Positions 33,792 to 43,445 of a stretch of 64,000 nt of DNA are shown here, piece after piece. How positions within the stretch are numbered: the stretch's first letter is position 1; each line of letters opens with the position of its first letter. The translations under genes were made by a program, and so were the position numbers. A model generated the notes under the pieces. The model saw only the letters and a list, made by a program, of their open reading frames with translations. It did not search any database and had not been told where the DNA came from. The DNA comes from Leptolyngbya sp. O-77 (GTDB taxonomy: Bacteria > Cyanobacteriota > Cyanobacteriia > Elainellales > Elainellaceae). Location: contig NZ_AP017367.1 of the NCBI RefSeq assembly GCF_001548395.1, positions 1,277,001 to 1,341,000 on the forward strand, in the 5' to 3' direction.

Positions 33792-35057
33792 ATGCTGCCT
33801 GTCCTCGAAGCCGAAACGCGAATTCTCAGCCTGACGCACCCTCTCAATCCTCAGGATGACCTGGAGTGGGTGCCGCTATCGGCCGCAGCAGGGCGTATTC
33901 TGGCACAGCCCGTCAGCAGCCAGCTTGATTTTCCTCATTGGGACAATTCGGCGATGGACGGCTATGCCGTGCGGCAGGCAGATGTGGGCACCAGTTGCCC
34001 TGATGCGCCAACTGCCCTAACGGTGGTGGAGGAGATTCCAGCAGGATATCAGCCACAGCAGACTATCCAGCCAGGGCAGGCAGCGCGAATTTTGACGGGG
34101 GCAATGATGCCGCTGGGAGCAGATGCGGTGGTGATGCAGGAGGAAACGCGGCGAGAGGGCGATCGCGTCTATATTCTCTCTGCACCCACGCCGCAGCAGT
34201 TTGTTCGCCGTCGGGGTGAGTTTTATCGGGCGGGCGATCGCCTCTTGCCTGCGGGAATTCGGCTGGGGGCAGCAGAAATCGCCGTGCTGGCGGCGGCCCA
34301 GTGTGTCACGATTCCGGTCTATCGGCGGCTACGGGTGGCAATTCTATCTACGGGTGACGAACTGGTGTCCCCCGACCAGCCGCTCCAGCCAGGACAAATC
34401 GTTGATTCCAATCAGTACGCCCTAGCAGCGCTGGTCGCTGAAGCCGGAGCCGAACCGCTAATGCTGGGAATCGTGCCCGACCAGCCGGAAGCTTTGCAAA
34501 CGGCGATCGCCCAAGCGGTGTCCACGGCCGATGTGGTGCTGTCTTCCGGCGGCGTGTCGGTGGGCGACTACGACTATGTGGATCGCCTGCTGGAGGCTCT
34601 CGGAGCCACGATCCACATCCGGGCGATCGCCATCAAACCCGGCAAGCCCCTTACCTTCGCAACTTTTGAGTCATCTCAGTCCCAGCCGCCAACGTCTTAC
34701 TTTGGCTTGCCTGGCAATCCGGTGTCTGCGCTGGTCACCTTTTGGCGGTTTGTGCTGCCCGCACTGCGGAAACAGGCGGGACTGTCGGCGGGTTGGGGGC
34801 CGGTGTGGATCTGGGGGCGATCGCCCCACGATCTGGAGGCAGATGGTAAGCGCGAAACCTATCTCTGGGGGACGCTACGTGTGACAGAAGAGGGGCATGA
34901 GTTTTCCCAATCATCCGGCAGCTTCAGTTCTGGAAATCTCATCAATCTGGCCCAGACCAACGCCCTGGCACAGGTGCCTGTGGGACAAACCCGGATTCTC
35001 GCAGGCACTCCAATTCGGCTGATGCAGACGGGTGGAGGGGCGATTGCCTTTCCCTGA
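33792..35057 (+). CDS. moeA: molybdopterin molybdenumtransferase
   Basis: A 421-residue enzyme that inserts molybdate into adenylated molybdopterin to make Moco, needed for example by nitrate reductase. MoeA signatures are DFPHWDNSAMDGYAVRQ near 50, RILTGAMMPLGADAVVMQE near 105, ILSTGDELVSP, VLSSGGVSVGDYDYVD and YFGLPGNPVSALVTFWRF. It has four-domain architecture and normal length. No other moa/moe genes are in the window. Confidence 0.96.
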   Translation: MLPVLEAETRILSLTHPLNPQDDLEWVPLSAAAGRILAQPVSSQLDFPHWDNSAMDGYAVRQADVGTSCPDAPTALTVVEEIPAGYQPQQTIQPGQAARILTGAMMPLGADAVVMQEETRREGDRVYILSAPTPQQFVRRRGEFYRAGDRLLPAGIRLGAAEIAVLAAAQCVTIPVYRRLRVAILSTGDELVSPDQPLQPGQIVDSNQYALAALVAEAGAEPLMLGIVPDQPEALQTAIAQAVSTADVVLSSGGVSVGDYDYVDRLLEALGATIHIRAIAIKPGKPLTFATFESSQSQPPTSYFGLPGNPVSALVTFWRFVLPALRKQAGLSAGWGPVWIWGRSPHDLEADGKRETYLWGTLRVTEEGHEFSQSSGSFSSGNLINLAQTNALAQVPVGQTRILAGTPIRLMQTGGGAIAFP

Positions 35058-35710
35058 GCCACGTCAACAGTTCCAGACTTTGGCGGAGCAGAAAGTATGA
35101 CGGGAAGGGAAACAGAATCTCCCTAATCTGTTTTCAGCAGCGCTTTCCGTCATCCGGAGTGCCAGATCCCAATTCCGCATAATGGCGGAACAGGTTACGC
35201 TTTTCGTTTAGACAGTTCAAACGGCAAAGCCCGTTACGCTGGAGTCACCCCTGAGGAAAATTCAAAATATATCTGGCACATTCCGCAATCTATGGCTAGA
35301 GTATTGATCTGATTCGGAATATCCAAACTTCTGAATCAGACTTTAGCAGCACCTCTGGGTGGGGCTTATTAGGTTTCTATGACCAAAGCGGGGTTGAGGC
35401 GTGCAAGTTTTGTGAGAAAGGCTACAATCAGGAAGTCTTGCATATTTTGCATATTGAAGTCTTGCAACTTAAGATTCCTGAGTTTGTTGCTAAGCCTCAA
35501 CTAAGGCAAATTGGGAATGGGCAGGTTTGGGAAAGGCGCGTGCCGTAGGGCAGCAGAATTTGGAATTCATTGGCCTTCTCCCTCGGTTTCCTCCATTGCT
35601 TAGGTCTAGATGGATTGCTAGTTTGTCTAGAAACCGTCACTATTTCATTCATTACCTTCTGGTTTGACCAGTTTTTTGACCTTTGACATAAGGAGCATGA
35701 GGAGCGCGGC
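35058..35710. other. 650-bp leader region of sigA
   Basis: A long spacer between moeA and sigA. It contains a repeated GAAGTCTTGCA (about 35431 and 35456) separated by TATTTTGCATATT, and a TCTAGATGG...GTCTAGA inverted segment near 35604-35632. The sigA start is preceded by AAGGAGCATGAGGAGCGCGGC. The spacing suggests a long 5' UTR or several promoters. No independent gene was supported. Confidence 0.5.
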
Positions 35711-36841
35711 ATGACCCAGGCGAATGACGTACTCGAAACTGTTGACCCAATCGAGACTGATTTTGAATTCGTCGATGAGGGTGACGACGGGCGTGAGGAT
35801 GTCTTTGATATCCAGCCGGAAGATGAAGCTGAGGAAGACGACGGGAAGCCGGTCAAAGGCCGCTCTCGCCGCCGAACCCAGGTTAAGAAAAAGCATTACA
35901 CCGAAGACTCCATTCGTCTCTATCTGCAAGAAATCGGCCGCATTCGCCTGCTGCGGGCTGATGAGGAGATCGAGCTAGCTCGGAAGATTGCAGATTTGCT
36001 GGAGCTAGAGCGCGTTCGCGAGCGGCTGGTGCAAGACCTGGCCCGCGAACCCAAGCACGCTGAGTGGGCAAGTGCCGTTGAGATGGAGTTGCCTGCATTC
36101 CGCCATCGTCTTCATGTTGGACGACGTGCCAAGGACAAGATGGTGCAGTCGAACCTGCGACTGGTGGTGTCTATCGCCAAGAAGTATATGAACCGCGGCC
36201 TGTCTTTCCAGGATTTGATTCAGGAAGGCAGTTTGGGTCTGATTCGGGCGGCTGAAAAGTTTGACCACGAAAAGGGCTACAAGTTCTCGACCTACGCGAC
36301 TTGGTGGATTCGTCAGGCCATTACACGGGCGATCGCCGATCAATCTCGCACCATCCGCCTTCCGGTTCACCTCTACGAAACCATTTCTCGCATCAAGAAG
36401 ACCACTAAGTTGCTCTCTCAGGAAATGGGCCGCAAGCCGACTGAGGAAGAAATCGCCACTCGCATGGAAATGACCATCGAGAAACTGCGATTTATTGCCA
36501 AGTCTGCTCAACTGCCGATTTCGCTAGAAACGCCAATTGGCAAAGAAGAGGACTCTCGCCTGGGCGATTTCATCGAGTCGGATGGCGAAACGCCTGAAGA
36601 CCAAGTTTCTAAGAGCCTGCTGCGGGAAGATCTCGAAGGTGTGCTGAGTACGCTCAGTGCTCGTGAGCGCGACGTGCTGCGCCTGCGCTACGGCTTGGAT
36701 GACGGTCGCATGAAGACGCTGGAAGAGATCGGGCAGATCTTTAACGTAACCCGTGAGCGGATTCGTCAGATCGAGGCAAAGGCCCTCCGCAAGCTGCGTC
36801 ATCCTAACCGGAATAGCGTGCTAAAGGAATATATTCGCTAG
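35711..36841 (+). CDS. sigA: principal RNA polymerase sigma factor SigA/RpoD
   Basis: A 376-residue group 1 sigma factor. It has an acidic N-terminal region 1.1-like segment (about 1-60), region 1.2 (YTEDSIRLYLQEIGRIRLL), region 2 with the core-binding and -10 recognition sequence (NLRLVVSIAKKYMNRGLSF..., YKFSTYATWWIRQAITRAIAD), region 3 (KKTTKLLSQEMGRKPTEEEIA) and region 4 helix-turn-helix (TLEEIGQIFNVTRERIRQIEAKALRKL). The length and the complete regions 1.2-4.2 mark it as the housekeeping factor. It is preceded by a 650-bp leader and followed by a terminator. Confidence 0.96.
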   Translation: MTQANDVLETVDPIETDFEFVDEGDDGREDVFDIQPEDEAEEDDGKPVKGRSRRRTQVKKKHYTEDSIRLYLQEIGRIRLLRADEEIELARKIADLLELERVRERLVQDLAREPKHAEWASAVEMELPAFRHRLHVGRRAKDKMVQSNLRLVVSIAKKYMNRGLSFQDLIQEGSLGLIRAAEKFDHEKGYKFSTYATWWIRQAITRAIADQSRTIRLPVHLYETISRIKKTTKLLSQEMGRKPTEEEIATRMEMTIEKLRFIAKSAQLPISLETPIGKEEDSRLGDFIESDGETPEDQVSKSLLREDLEGVLSTLSARERDVLRLRYGLDDGRMKTLEEIGQIFNVTRERIRQIEAKALRKLRHPNRNSVLKEYIR

Positions 36842-36892
36842 GCTTGGCCACGACCTGTCGGTGAGCCAAAGCGCCGGAGAAATGATATTGAA

Positions 36893-36926
36893 GGGCTGAC
36901 ATAGTTGTGTCGGCTCTTTTTTGTTT
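36893..36926 (+). terminator. terminator after sigA
   Basis: GGGCTGACA, a short loop and TGTCGGCTC form a stem with G-U pairs, followed by TTTTTTG at 36917-36924. A good intrinsic terminator 50 bp past the sigA stop. Confidence 0.75.
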
Positions 36927-37061
36927 GTTATTCAGTAAACCAAGTCCAGGGATGGGAAAGCTGGGTGAATAGGTGCTGGACTGACCATCCGAGCATAGGA
37001 TAGATCCAGGATTTACGCGCTGCGTTGATTCTAAGCCCATCGTTTGTTTTTTCAGATCCCC

Positions 37062-37469
37062 ATGCAGGTTTACGTTTTGCTATTCAACGCCGGAACGGAG
37101 AATGAGGGTATCCACACGCTCAAAATTCAGGACGGCGATCGCAATGTGGTGCTGATGTTTGAGTCGGAAGACGACGCGACGCGCTACGGGCTGATGTTAG
37201 AAGCGCAGGATTTCCTCAGTCCAGTGGTGGAATGCTTTGAGTCGGAAGAAATCGAGGAATTCTGCGAAGGGGCGCATTACGAATGTGTGCTAGTTCCGGA
37301 AGGGACGCTGGCGCTGCCGCCGGAGACGAATGTGGAAGAACTGGACTGGAAGCCGGAGGACGATGGGCGATCGCCCCACTCCGCCCCGCCCGATTCCGAC
37401 GCACCTTTGAGTAGTCTCTCTGACGCGGAGCTAGAGCGGATTCGACGGCAGCTTGAGGGCTTGCTGTAG
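37062..37469 (+). CDS. DUF3110 protein
   Basis: A 135-residue protein starting MQVYVLLFNAGTENEGIHTLK. The N-terminal 90 residues are the DUF3110 domain (DGDRNVVLMFESEDDATRYGLMLEAQDF...), a compact alpha/beta domain found in cyanobacteria and plastids. An acidic Pro/Ser linker and a C-terminal helix (DAELERIRRQLEGLL) follow. Function unknown. An upstream ATG (37044) would add six residues. Confidence 0.82.
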   Translation: MQVYVLLFNAGTENEGIHTLKIQDGDRNVVLMFESEDDATRYGLMLEAQDFLSPVVECFESEEIEEFCEGAHYECVLVPEGTLALPPETNVEELDWKPEDDGRSPHSAPPDSDAPLSSLSDAELERIRRQLEGLL

Positions 37470-37603
37470 CAGGGGCATTGAGCGGCTGGAAATTAGCAGT
37501 TTACGATCCTCACCTCAGTTAATTCGCCTCCGTCGAGGAGGCTTAGCCAATTTGCCTTGGCGATCGCTCGTTGTTTGCTGAACGTTTGTCTGAGTTTGCC
37601 CAT

Positions 37604-38566
37604 ATGACCGATTCCCCGATCCTCCAAAATATTCCGTCTGGCGATTCGCGAAGCGATCCCTACGGGAATCGCGGCCACCTGCTGACCGAGCAAGCCAACC
37701 CCGCCAGCCACTCCCTCGATCAGCTCAGCACGGGCGAGATCGTAGACCTGTTTAACCAAGAAGATGCGCGGGCGATCGCCGCTGTGGCGGGAGCGCGGGA
37801 TGCGCTGGCAGCAGCAATTGACTGTGCGGCGGCACGGCTGCGACAGGGCGGGCGGTTGTTCTACGTGGGCGCAGGTACGAGTGGGCGATTGGGCGTGCTG
37901 GATGCGGCGGAGTGTCCGCCTACGTTTTGCACGCCGCCGGAACTGGTGCAGGGGATCATTGCAGGCGGTGCAGGGGCGCTAGTTCGCAGTTCCGAAGACC
38001 TGGAAGATCGGGCAGAAGATGGGGCAGCGGCGATCGCCCATCACCAGATTCACGCCCAGGATGTGGTCGTGGGCATTACCGCAGGTGGCACCACGCCCTA
38101 CGTCCACGGCGCACTCCGGGCAGCACGGCAGCGAGGCGCGGCCACGGTGTTTATGGCCTGCGTCCCTGCGGAACAGGTCGGCGCAGAAGTGGATATCGAC
38201 ATTCGCCTGATCACCGGCCCCGAAATCCTGGCAGGCTCAACTCGGCTGAAGGCAGGCACAGCCACCAAACTGGCGCTGAATATTCTCTCGACGGGCGTAA
38301 TGGTGAAGCTGGGCAAGGTCTACGGCAACCGCATGGTGGATGTGGCGGTGACCAACAAAAAGCTGCACGACCGGGCACTGCGGATTCTCACTGACCTCAC
38401 GGGGCTGAGCCGTCCCGACGCGGCGCTGCTGCTAGAAAACAGCGGTCGTCGCGTGAAGTTAGCGCTGCTGATGCACTGGGCAGGGGTAGATGCTGAAACG
38501 GGCGATCGCCTGCTGGCGGAACACGACGGGAATTTGCGGCTGGCAGTGGCGAGTGTCGCGGGGTGA
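37604..38566 (+). CDS. murQ: N-acetylmuramic acid 6-phosphate etherase
   Basis: A 320-residue SIS-domain lyase that splits MurNAc-6-P into GlcNAc-6-P and D-lactate during peptidoglycan recycling. Seen: LTEQANPASHSLDQLST, FYVGAGTSGRLGVLDAAECPPTF with the catalytic Glu, GGAGALVRSSEDLEDRAEDG and SGVxKLGKVYGNRMVDVAVTNKKL-type ending. Residues about 11-22 (PSGDSRSDPYGNR) are an extra segment encoded by a palindromic 32-bp repeat (37641-37672) inserted in frame just before RGHLLTEQ. The start ATG at 37604 fits the family; 37571 is an alternative. Confidence 0.93.
   Translation: MTDSPILQNIPSGDSRSDPYGNRGHLLTEQANPASHSLDQLSTGEIVDLFNQEDARAIAAVAGARDALAAAIDCAAARLRQGGRLFYVGAGTSGRLGVLDAAECPPTFCTPPELVQGIIAGGAGALVRSSEDLEDRAEDGAAAIAHHQIHAQDVVVGITAGGTTPYVHGALRAARQRGAATVFMACVPAEQVGAEVDIDIRLITGPEILAGSTRLKAGTATKLALNILSTGVMVKLGKVYGNRMVDVAVTNKKLHDRALRILTDLTGLSRPDAALLLENSGRRVKLALLMHWAGVDAETGDRLLAEHDGNLRLAVASVAG
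37641..37672 (+). repeat. palindromic repeat inserted in murQ
   Basis: GCGATTC (37641-37647) and GAATCGC (37666-37672) enclose GCGAAGCGATCCCTACGG. This looks like the short mobile palindromes dispersed in cyanobacterial genomes. It keeps the murQ frame open and adds about 11 residues to the N-terminus. Confidence 0.65.
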
Positions 38567-38747
38567 AGGCGGGTCGGGGTTCGAGAGGATGCAGCATTTT
38601 CTGAGAGGGTGAGAAATGCGTCGCCGCGAGGAGACGGGGTTTTCTTGACCGTCTGCATCACTCACTCGCTTCAAAAACACTGTAGGGTGATTAAATAAGC
38701 AAAATCGCTTAGTTGAGCGTCCTATCCCTCCTTCTCAAAGTCTGAAA

Positions 38748-40271
38748 ATGCCTCTCACTGCGCTTATTTTGGCGGCGGCGATCGCCATCCTCGGCTGGGG
38801 CTTTTATCGCGCTCGTCCGATGGGACAGGTCGGCATTCTGGCCTGGCTGCAATCTCTGGTGCTGATGCTGCCCTGGCTCCTGTTTTTTGGGCTATTTACT
38901 GTCGGCGTGTATCTCAATCTGGCGGCGGTGCTGCTGCTGATTGTCGCGTCTACGGGACTCTATATTGCTCTAGGACGACGGCTGCGAACCCTGGCAGCAG
39001 AGCAAAAGCGGACACAGGGCGAGGCAAATGCCGCCGCAGAAGCGCGATCGCCCCACCTCTCCTCAGCCCCCGCAGAATCCTTCCACACCGACGAGGATGC
39101 TCAGTCTCCGACCGCTGAACCCCAAGCGTCCCCTTCGACAACGGACAGCGCCGAACCCGCCAAAATTCCAGCCGAAGACCTGGCCGCCATCCGCGAGATC
39201 TTTGGCATCGACACGTTTTTTGCAACGGAAACCGTGCCCTATCTAAACGGCGCAATTTTCAAGGGAAACCTGCGGGGTGAAGTGTCAGAGAGCCACGCGA
39301 AACTGTCGGAGCGGCTGAAGGAGCGAGTGGGCGATCGCTACCGGCTGTTTTTGCTGAGCGGGCCCGATGATCGCCCCACAGTGGTAGTTCTCCCGGCTAC
39401 GGCCGATCCCAGCCCTGCAACCCCGGTTCAGTTTGGGCTGGCGGGTGTGTTGGCGATCGCCACGGTTCTCACCTGTTTAGAAACTGCTGGACTGCTGCAA
39501 AGCTTTGACCTATTTGCAGACTGGTCAAAGTTTGGGCAAGCCCTCCCCATCGCGCTGGGGCTAATACTCATCCTTGGGGTTCACGAACTCGGTCATCGTG
39601 TCGTAGCCCGTCGTTTGGGAATCCACCTCGGCCCGCCGTTCTTCATTCCCGCGCTCCAACTCGGCTCCTTTGGCAGCATCACCCGATTTGCCTCGCTGCT
39701 GCCCAATCGCAAAGCCCTATTCGATATTGCTGTGGCTGGCCCGCTGGCAGGCGGTCTGCTTTCGTTTACAATCCTGATTCTTGGTCTATCATTATCCCAT
39801 CAGGGTAGCGTCTTTCAGATTCCATCAGAGTTCTTCCAGGGTTCCATCCTGGTGGGCACGCTGGCACGAGTCGTTCTGGGCACAACCCTTCAACAATCCC
39901 TGGTAGATGTACATCCGCTAGTGCTCGTTGGATGGATTGGGCTGGTGATCACGGCAATTAATCTGATGCCCGCTGGGCAACTGGATGGCGGTCGCATTGT
40001 GCAGTCGATTTACGGGCGCAAAACGGCTGGACGCGCTACAGTGGCAACCTTGGTGTTGCTGGGCTTAGTGTCTCTCACAAACCCCCTGGCGCTGTATTGG
40101 GCCGTGCTGATTTTGTTTTTGCAACGTGAGCTAGAGCGCCCTGCCCTTGAAGATTTATCGGAACCGGATGATGCGCGGGCGGCATTGGGTTTGCTGGTTT
40201 TGTTTTTAATGGCGGCAACATTGCTGCCCCTTACGCCAGGATTGGCAGGTCGTCTGGGCATTGGAGGCTAA
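38748..40271 (+). CDS. EGY-type site-2 metalloprotease
   Basis: A 507-residue intramembrane M50 protease. It has two N-terminal helices (about 1-75), a disordered acidic Pro/Ser linker (about 88-140) and a conserved soluble domain (DLAAIREIFGIDTFFATETVPYLNGAIFKGNLRG). The catalytic core follows, with HELGH in LGVHELGHRVVARRLGI and NLMPAGQLDGGR as third ligand site, plus about eight helices in total. The arrangement is that of plant EGY1/EGY2 (chloroplast development) and their cyanobacterial homologues. Substrate unknown. A PIN-domain gene starts 3 bp downstream. Confidence 0.9.
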   Translation: MPLTALILAAAIAILGWGFYRARPMGQVGILAWLQSLVLMLPWLLFFGLFTVGVYLNLAAVLLLIVASTGLYIALGRRLRTLAAEQKRTQGEANAAAEARSPHLSSAPAESFHTDEDAQSPTAEPQASPSTTDSAEPAKIPAEDLAAIREIFGIDTFFATETVPYLNGAIFKGNLRGEVSESHAKLSERLKERVGDRYRLFLLSGPDDRPTVVVLPATADPSPATPVQFGLAGVLAIATVLTCLETAGLLQSFDLFADWSKFGQALPIALGLILILGVHELGHRVVARRLGIHLGPPFFIPALQLGSFGSITRFASLLPNRKALFDIAVAGPLAGGLLSFTILILGLSLSHQGSVFQIPSEFFQGSILVGTLARVVLGTTLQQSLVDVHPLVLVGWIGLVITAINLMPAGQLDGGRIVQSIYGRKTAGRATVATLVLLGLVSLTNPLALYWAVLILFLQRELERPALEDLSEPDDARAALGLLVLFLMAATLLPLTPGLAGRLGIGG

Positions 40272-40274
40272 CGC

Positions 40275-41105
40275 ATGTCATTGACCCCCCCAGTTTTGCT
40301 GGTTCTCGATATCAGTGCGCTAGCCAGCAGCACTCCCAAGGAGTGGATTGAGTTTTCGCGCATTGGCTCTACGTATATTCCTCAGGCCGTCTATGAGGAA
40401 ATGAAGTTGCTGTTCGATCGCTCTCCTGATCCTGATCTGGAGGAGCTTTGCAAATCTTTCAATCATTTTTATCCCCATAGCGGCTGGACGATTACTGAAG
40501 CTCACGCACACCATCCGTCGCTGGCAGCGGCCGGACAAGCGCTGACCCGACGGGCCCGCATTACACTGGCCTCCGCCCGCTGCGCCTATGCTCTGGCACT
40601 GTCTTCACCGGGGCATTTGGCGGTACTGGTGACAAATGATCAGTCGTCGCTCCAGCGAATCTATCAGTTGCCTTCGACCAACCTATGCGCGATCCGCACG
40701 TCGGAGTTGTTGCAATGGTGTCGGGCGGGGCAGCGTCCGGTAATGGTGAGCCAGAAGATGCAGCAGCTTCGGGCAACCAGTGGTGTCGCGGCCGCAGTTA
40801 CCACCACCAACAGTGGCCGCGTGCGAACCAGCCCGACCCGGGTTCACCCTGGCACTTTGAGTACCCCGCCGCGATCGCCCTCTATGACCGCCCGCCGCTA
40901 CGCCCAGCCGCCGTCCCGTGCCTCTCGCAGCAGAGTCCGCGCCGATAACAGCCTGCCCGACTGGATTACGCAATTGCTCTCCCTAGTCCTTGCTTTTGGC
41001 GGGCTTGCCCTGGCCGCGTGGGTTATGTGGAGCGTCATCCACAATACCGAATGGCTGGCTCCGCTGCGGCAACCGCTTGACCCAACCCAGCCAACGCCTC
41101 AGTGA
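40275..41105 (+). CDS. PIN-domain protein with C-terminal membrane anchor
   Basis: A 276-residue protein. The first 150 residues are a PIN-like nuclease fold (VLLVLDISALASSTPKEWIEF with an acidic first-strand Asp; YIPQAVYEEMKLLF; LAVLVTNDQSSLQRIYQ). A basic, Ser/Pro-rich linker (about 165-230) and a single membrane helix near 240-262 (LLSLVLAFGGLALAAWVMW) follow. The gene starts 3 bp after the EGY-type protease, so they are almost surely co-transcribed and possibly functionally linked at the membrane. Nuclease activity is not certain, since some PIN domains lack full active sites. Confidence 0.8.
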   Translation: MSLTPPVLLVLDISALASSTPKEWIEFSRIGSTYIPQAVYEEMKLLFDRSPDPDLEELCKSFNHFYPHSGWTITEAHAHHPSLAAAGQALTRRARITLASARCAYALALSSPGHLAVLVTNDQSSLQRIYQLPSTNLCAIRTSELLQWCRAGQRPVMVSQKMQQLRATSGVAAAVTTTNSGRVRTSPTRVHPGTLSTPPRSPSMTARRYAQPPSRASRSRVRADNSLPDWITQLLSLVLAFGGLALAAWVMWSVIHNTEWLAPLRQPLDPTQPTPQ

Positions 41106-41168
41106 TCTCTGGCTCCTTTGTCTTCTGCCTTTGATCTTTTGCCTTGCGACATTAGCCTATCTCAGCCA

Positions 41169-43445
41169 TCAGCCCGTCTCAGCATCGTTGACCCGGCGAA
41201 GCTGCACCACGTCGCTCATTTTGCGGATCTGGGTAAAGGTGCGCTCTAGCTGATTGTGGTCGCGAATGTCGATACCGAGATTGATCACCGCCGTCTGGCC
41301 GGGGAAGGTTTTCACCTGAGCATTGCGGACGTTGATGTTGTAGTCGCTGAGGCGCGAGAGGATATCCTTTAGCACACCTACCCGGTCGATGACCTCTAGC
41401 TGAATTTGCACCGGATAGGTCTGGGTGCGGCTGCTGGTGGTTTCGGCTGCGTTCCAGCTCACGGGAATGAGGCGATCGCCCGGTACACTGTCTGTATTCG
41501 AGCAGCCCTGACGGTGAATCGAGATGCCCCGGCTGCCCTGCGTCACCACCCCAATAATCGGCTCACCGGGGATCGGCGTACAGCAGCCCGCCAGATGATA
41601 CAGCAGCCCTTCCACGCCTTGAATTGGAGAATCATGCGTTTTGGGTGCGGGGCGCGTGGGCTGCGGCGGCGGATTGAGCAGCAGCGCCTCTTCCTCCGCC
41701 GTTGTGGCCACCGGAGTCACTGGCTGGAGCGCCTTGGTAGCATCCCGCAGCCGATTCAGCACATGATTAATCGTCACCTCGCCATAGCCCACGGCCGCCA
41801 GCAGGTCTTCCGGCGTTTGATAGTTGCAGCGCACCGCCGTTACCTGCATCTGCTCCGACTTCAGCAGCGCTTCAAACCCCTTCTTGCCCAACTCCCGCTC
41901 CAACATGTCGCGCCCGCGCTGCACGTTCTCCTCTCGATTCGACCGCTTATACCACTGGCGAATCTTGTTGCGGGCCCCCGGTGTCACCACAAAATTCAGC
42001 CAATCCAGCGACGGATGAGCGTTTTTCTGGGTAATGATTTCCACAATGTCGCCATTCCGCAGCACCGTATCCAGCGGCACAATACGCCCATTAATCTTGG
42101 CTCCAGCACAGCGATTGCCCACCTCGGTATGAATCCGGTAGGCAAAGTCTACCGGCGTAGATCGCTGCGCCAGCGGAATCACGTCGCCCTGCGGCGTAAA
42201 CACATACACATCATCGTCAAACAGGTTGGTGCGGACGCTTTCCAAATATTCCTGCGCGTCCTTGAGGTCGTTTTGCCAGTCCAGCAGTTGCCGTAGCCAA
42301 GTCAGCTTTTCGTCATCCGGGCTAAAGCGGGTCACGGTAGATTTGCCCGTTTCCTTGTACTTCCAGTGGGCGGCGATCCCGTATTCTGCAACGTGATGCA
42401 TCTCCACAGTGCGGATTTGAACCTCGACCGGGCGGCCGCCATGACCAATCACAACCGTATGAAGCGACTGATAGCGGTTAGGCTTGGGCAGGCCGATGTA
42501 GTCTTTGAAGCGGCCGGGAATCGGGCGAAACAGGTTGTGAACCACAGCCAGACTGCGATAGCACTCATCAATAGTGTTGACGATAATGCGAACCGCCGTG
42601 ATGTCAAAAATTTCGTGGAATTCCTTTTGTTGCCGCTGCATCTTTTGGTAGATGCCGTAGAGATGTTTGGGGCGGCCCTTGAGTTCAACACAGTGAATGC
42701 CAGATCGCGTTAGTTCCTCGCGCACTTCCTCCACCGTGGTCTCCAAATAAGACTCGCGATCGCCCCGCTTTTCGATCACCAGCGCCTGAATCTCACGATA
42801 AGCCTCTGGCTCTAGATACTTAAAGGCAAGATCTTCTAACTCCCACTTAAAGCGCCCGATCCCTAAGCGGTTTGCCAGCGGTGCAAAGATTTCGCGGGTT
42901 TCCAGAGCAATCTGGCGACGCTTGGCATCGGGCAGATGCTCCAGGGTTCGCATATTGTGGAGGCGATCGGCCAGCTTCACTACAATCACCCGGATATCCT
43001 GCGCCATCGCCATAAACATGCGGCGAAAGTTTTCGGCCTGGCGCTCGGTTTTGCTCTCAAAGTTAAACTTCGATAGCTTGGTTACGCCCTCTACTAGGCG
43101 ACTCACTTCGCTGCCAAAGCGCTCCTCCAGTTCCTCAACCGTGACCTCCGTATCTTCGACCACATCATGCAGGAACCCAGCGGCGATGACAGCGCTGCTG
43201 CCCCCCAGATCGCGCAACAGCCCCGCAACGGCGATGGGATGAGCGATATAGGGTTCGCCAGAGGCCCGCTTTTGCCCTTCATGAAGCTGATAAGCAAAGT
43301 TGAACGCATCGCAGACAACCGACGCATCCGAGCGGGGATTGTCAGAACGATCTCCGGTGACTGGACAGGCTTGAGAAATCAGGCATTCTCGGAGCCAGTC
43401 AGGCAGTTCAACATCAGTGGGTAGCGTGAGGGTTGTGGCGTTCAT
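41169..43445 (-). CDS. spoT: bifunctional (p)ppGpp synthetase/hydrolase (RSH)
   Basis: A 758-residue RelA/SpoT homologue controlling the stringent response. The hydrolase HD domain is intact (YIAHPIAVAGLL; AAGFLHDVVEDTEVT with H93-D94). The synthetase domain has FDITAVRIIVNTIDECY and GRFKDYIGLPKPNRYQSLHT, where the RFKD motif marks a bifunctional rather than synthetase-only enzyme. TGS (VYVFTPQGDVIPL...) and C-terminal ACT (LEVIDRVGVLKDILSRLSDYN) domains follow. Monocistronic; converges with the PIN gene. The 589-bp region upstream is non-coding. Confidence 0.96.
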   Translation of the reverse strand: MNATTLTLPTDVELPDWLRECLISQACPVTGDRSDNPRSDASVVCDAFNFAYQLHEGQKRASGEPYIAHPIAVAGLLRDLGGSSAVIAAGFLHDVVEDTEVTVEELEERFGSEVSRLVEGVTKLSKFNFESKTERQAENFRRMFMAMAQDIRVIVVKLADRLHNMRTLEHLPDAKRRQIALETREIFAPLANRLGIGRFKWELEDLAFKYLEPEAYREIQALVIEKRGDRESYLETTVEEVREELTRSGIHCVELKGRPKHLYGIYQKMQRQQKEFHEIFDITAVRIIVNTIDECYRSLAVVHNLFRPIPGRFKDYIGLPKPNRYQSLHTVVIGHGGRPVEVQIRTVEMHHVAEYGIAAHWKYKETGKSTVTRFSPDDEKLTWLRQLLDWQNDLKDAQEYLESVRTNLFDDDVYVFTPQGDVIPLAQRSTPVDFAYRIHTEVGNRCAGAKINGRIVPLDTVLRNGDIVEIITQKNAHPSLDWLNFVVTPGARNKIRQWYKRSNREENVQRGRDMLERELGKKGFEALLKSEQMQVTAVRCNYQTPEDLLAAVGYGEVTINHVLNRLRDATKALQPVTPVATTAEEEALLLNPPPQPTRPAPKTHDSPIQGVEGLLYHLAGCCTPIPGEPIIGVVTQGSRGISIHRQGCSNTDSVPGDRLIPVSWNAAETTSSRTQTYPVQIQLEVIDRVGVLKDILSRLSDYNINVRNAQVKTFPGQTAVINLGIDIRDHNQLERTFTQIRKMSDVVQLRRVNDAETG

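Noticed and set aside
35497..35929. Minus-strand frames overlapping the sigA start
   Set aside because: They overlap the conserved sigA N-terminus and have no recognisable domain.
41406..42296. 296-codon + strand frame inside the RSH gene
   Set aside because: Antisense of a fully conserved RelA/SpoT sequence with His/Arg-rich nonsense composition.
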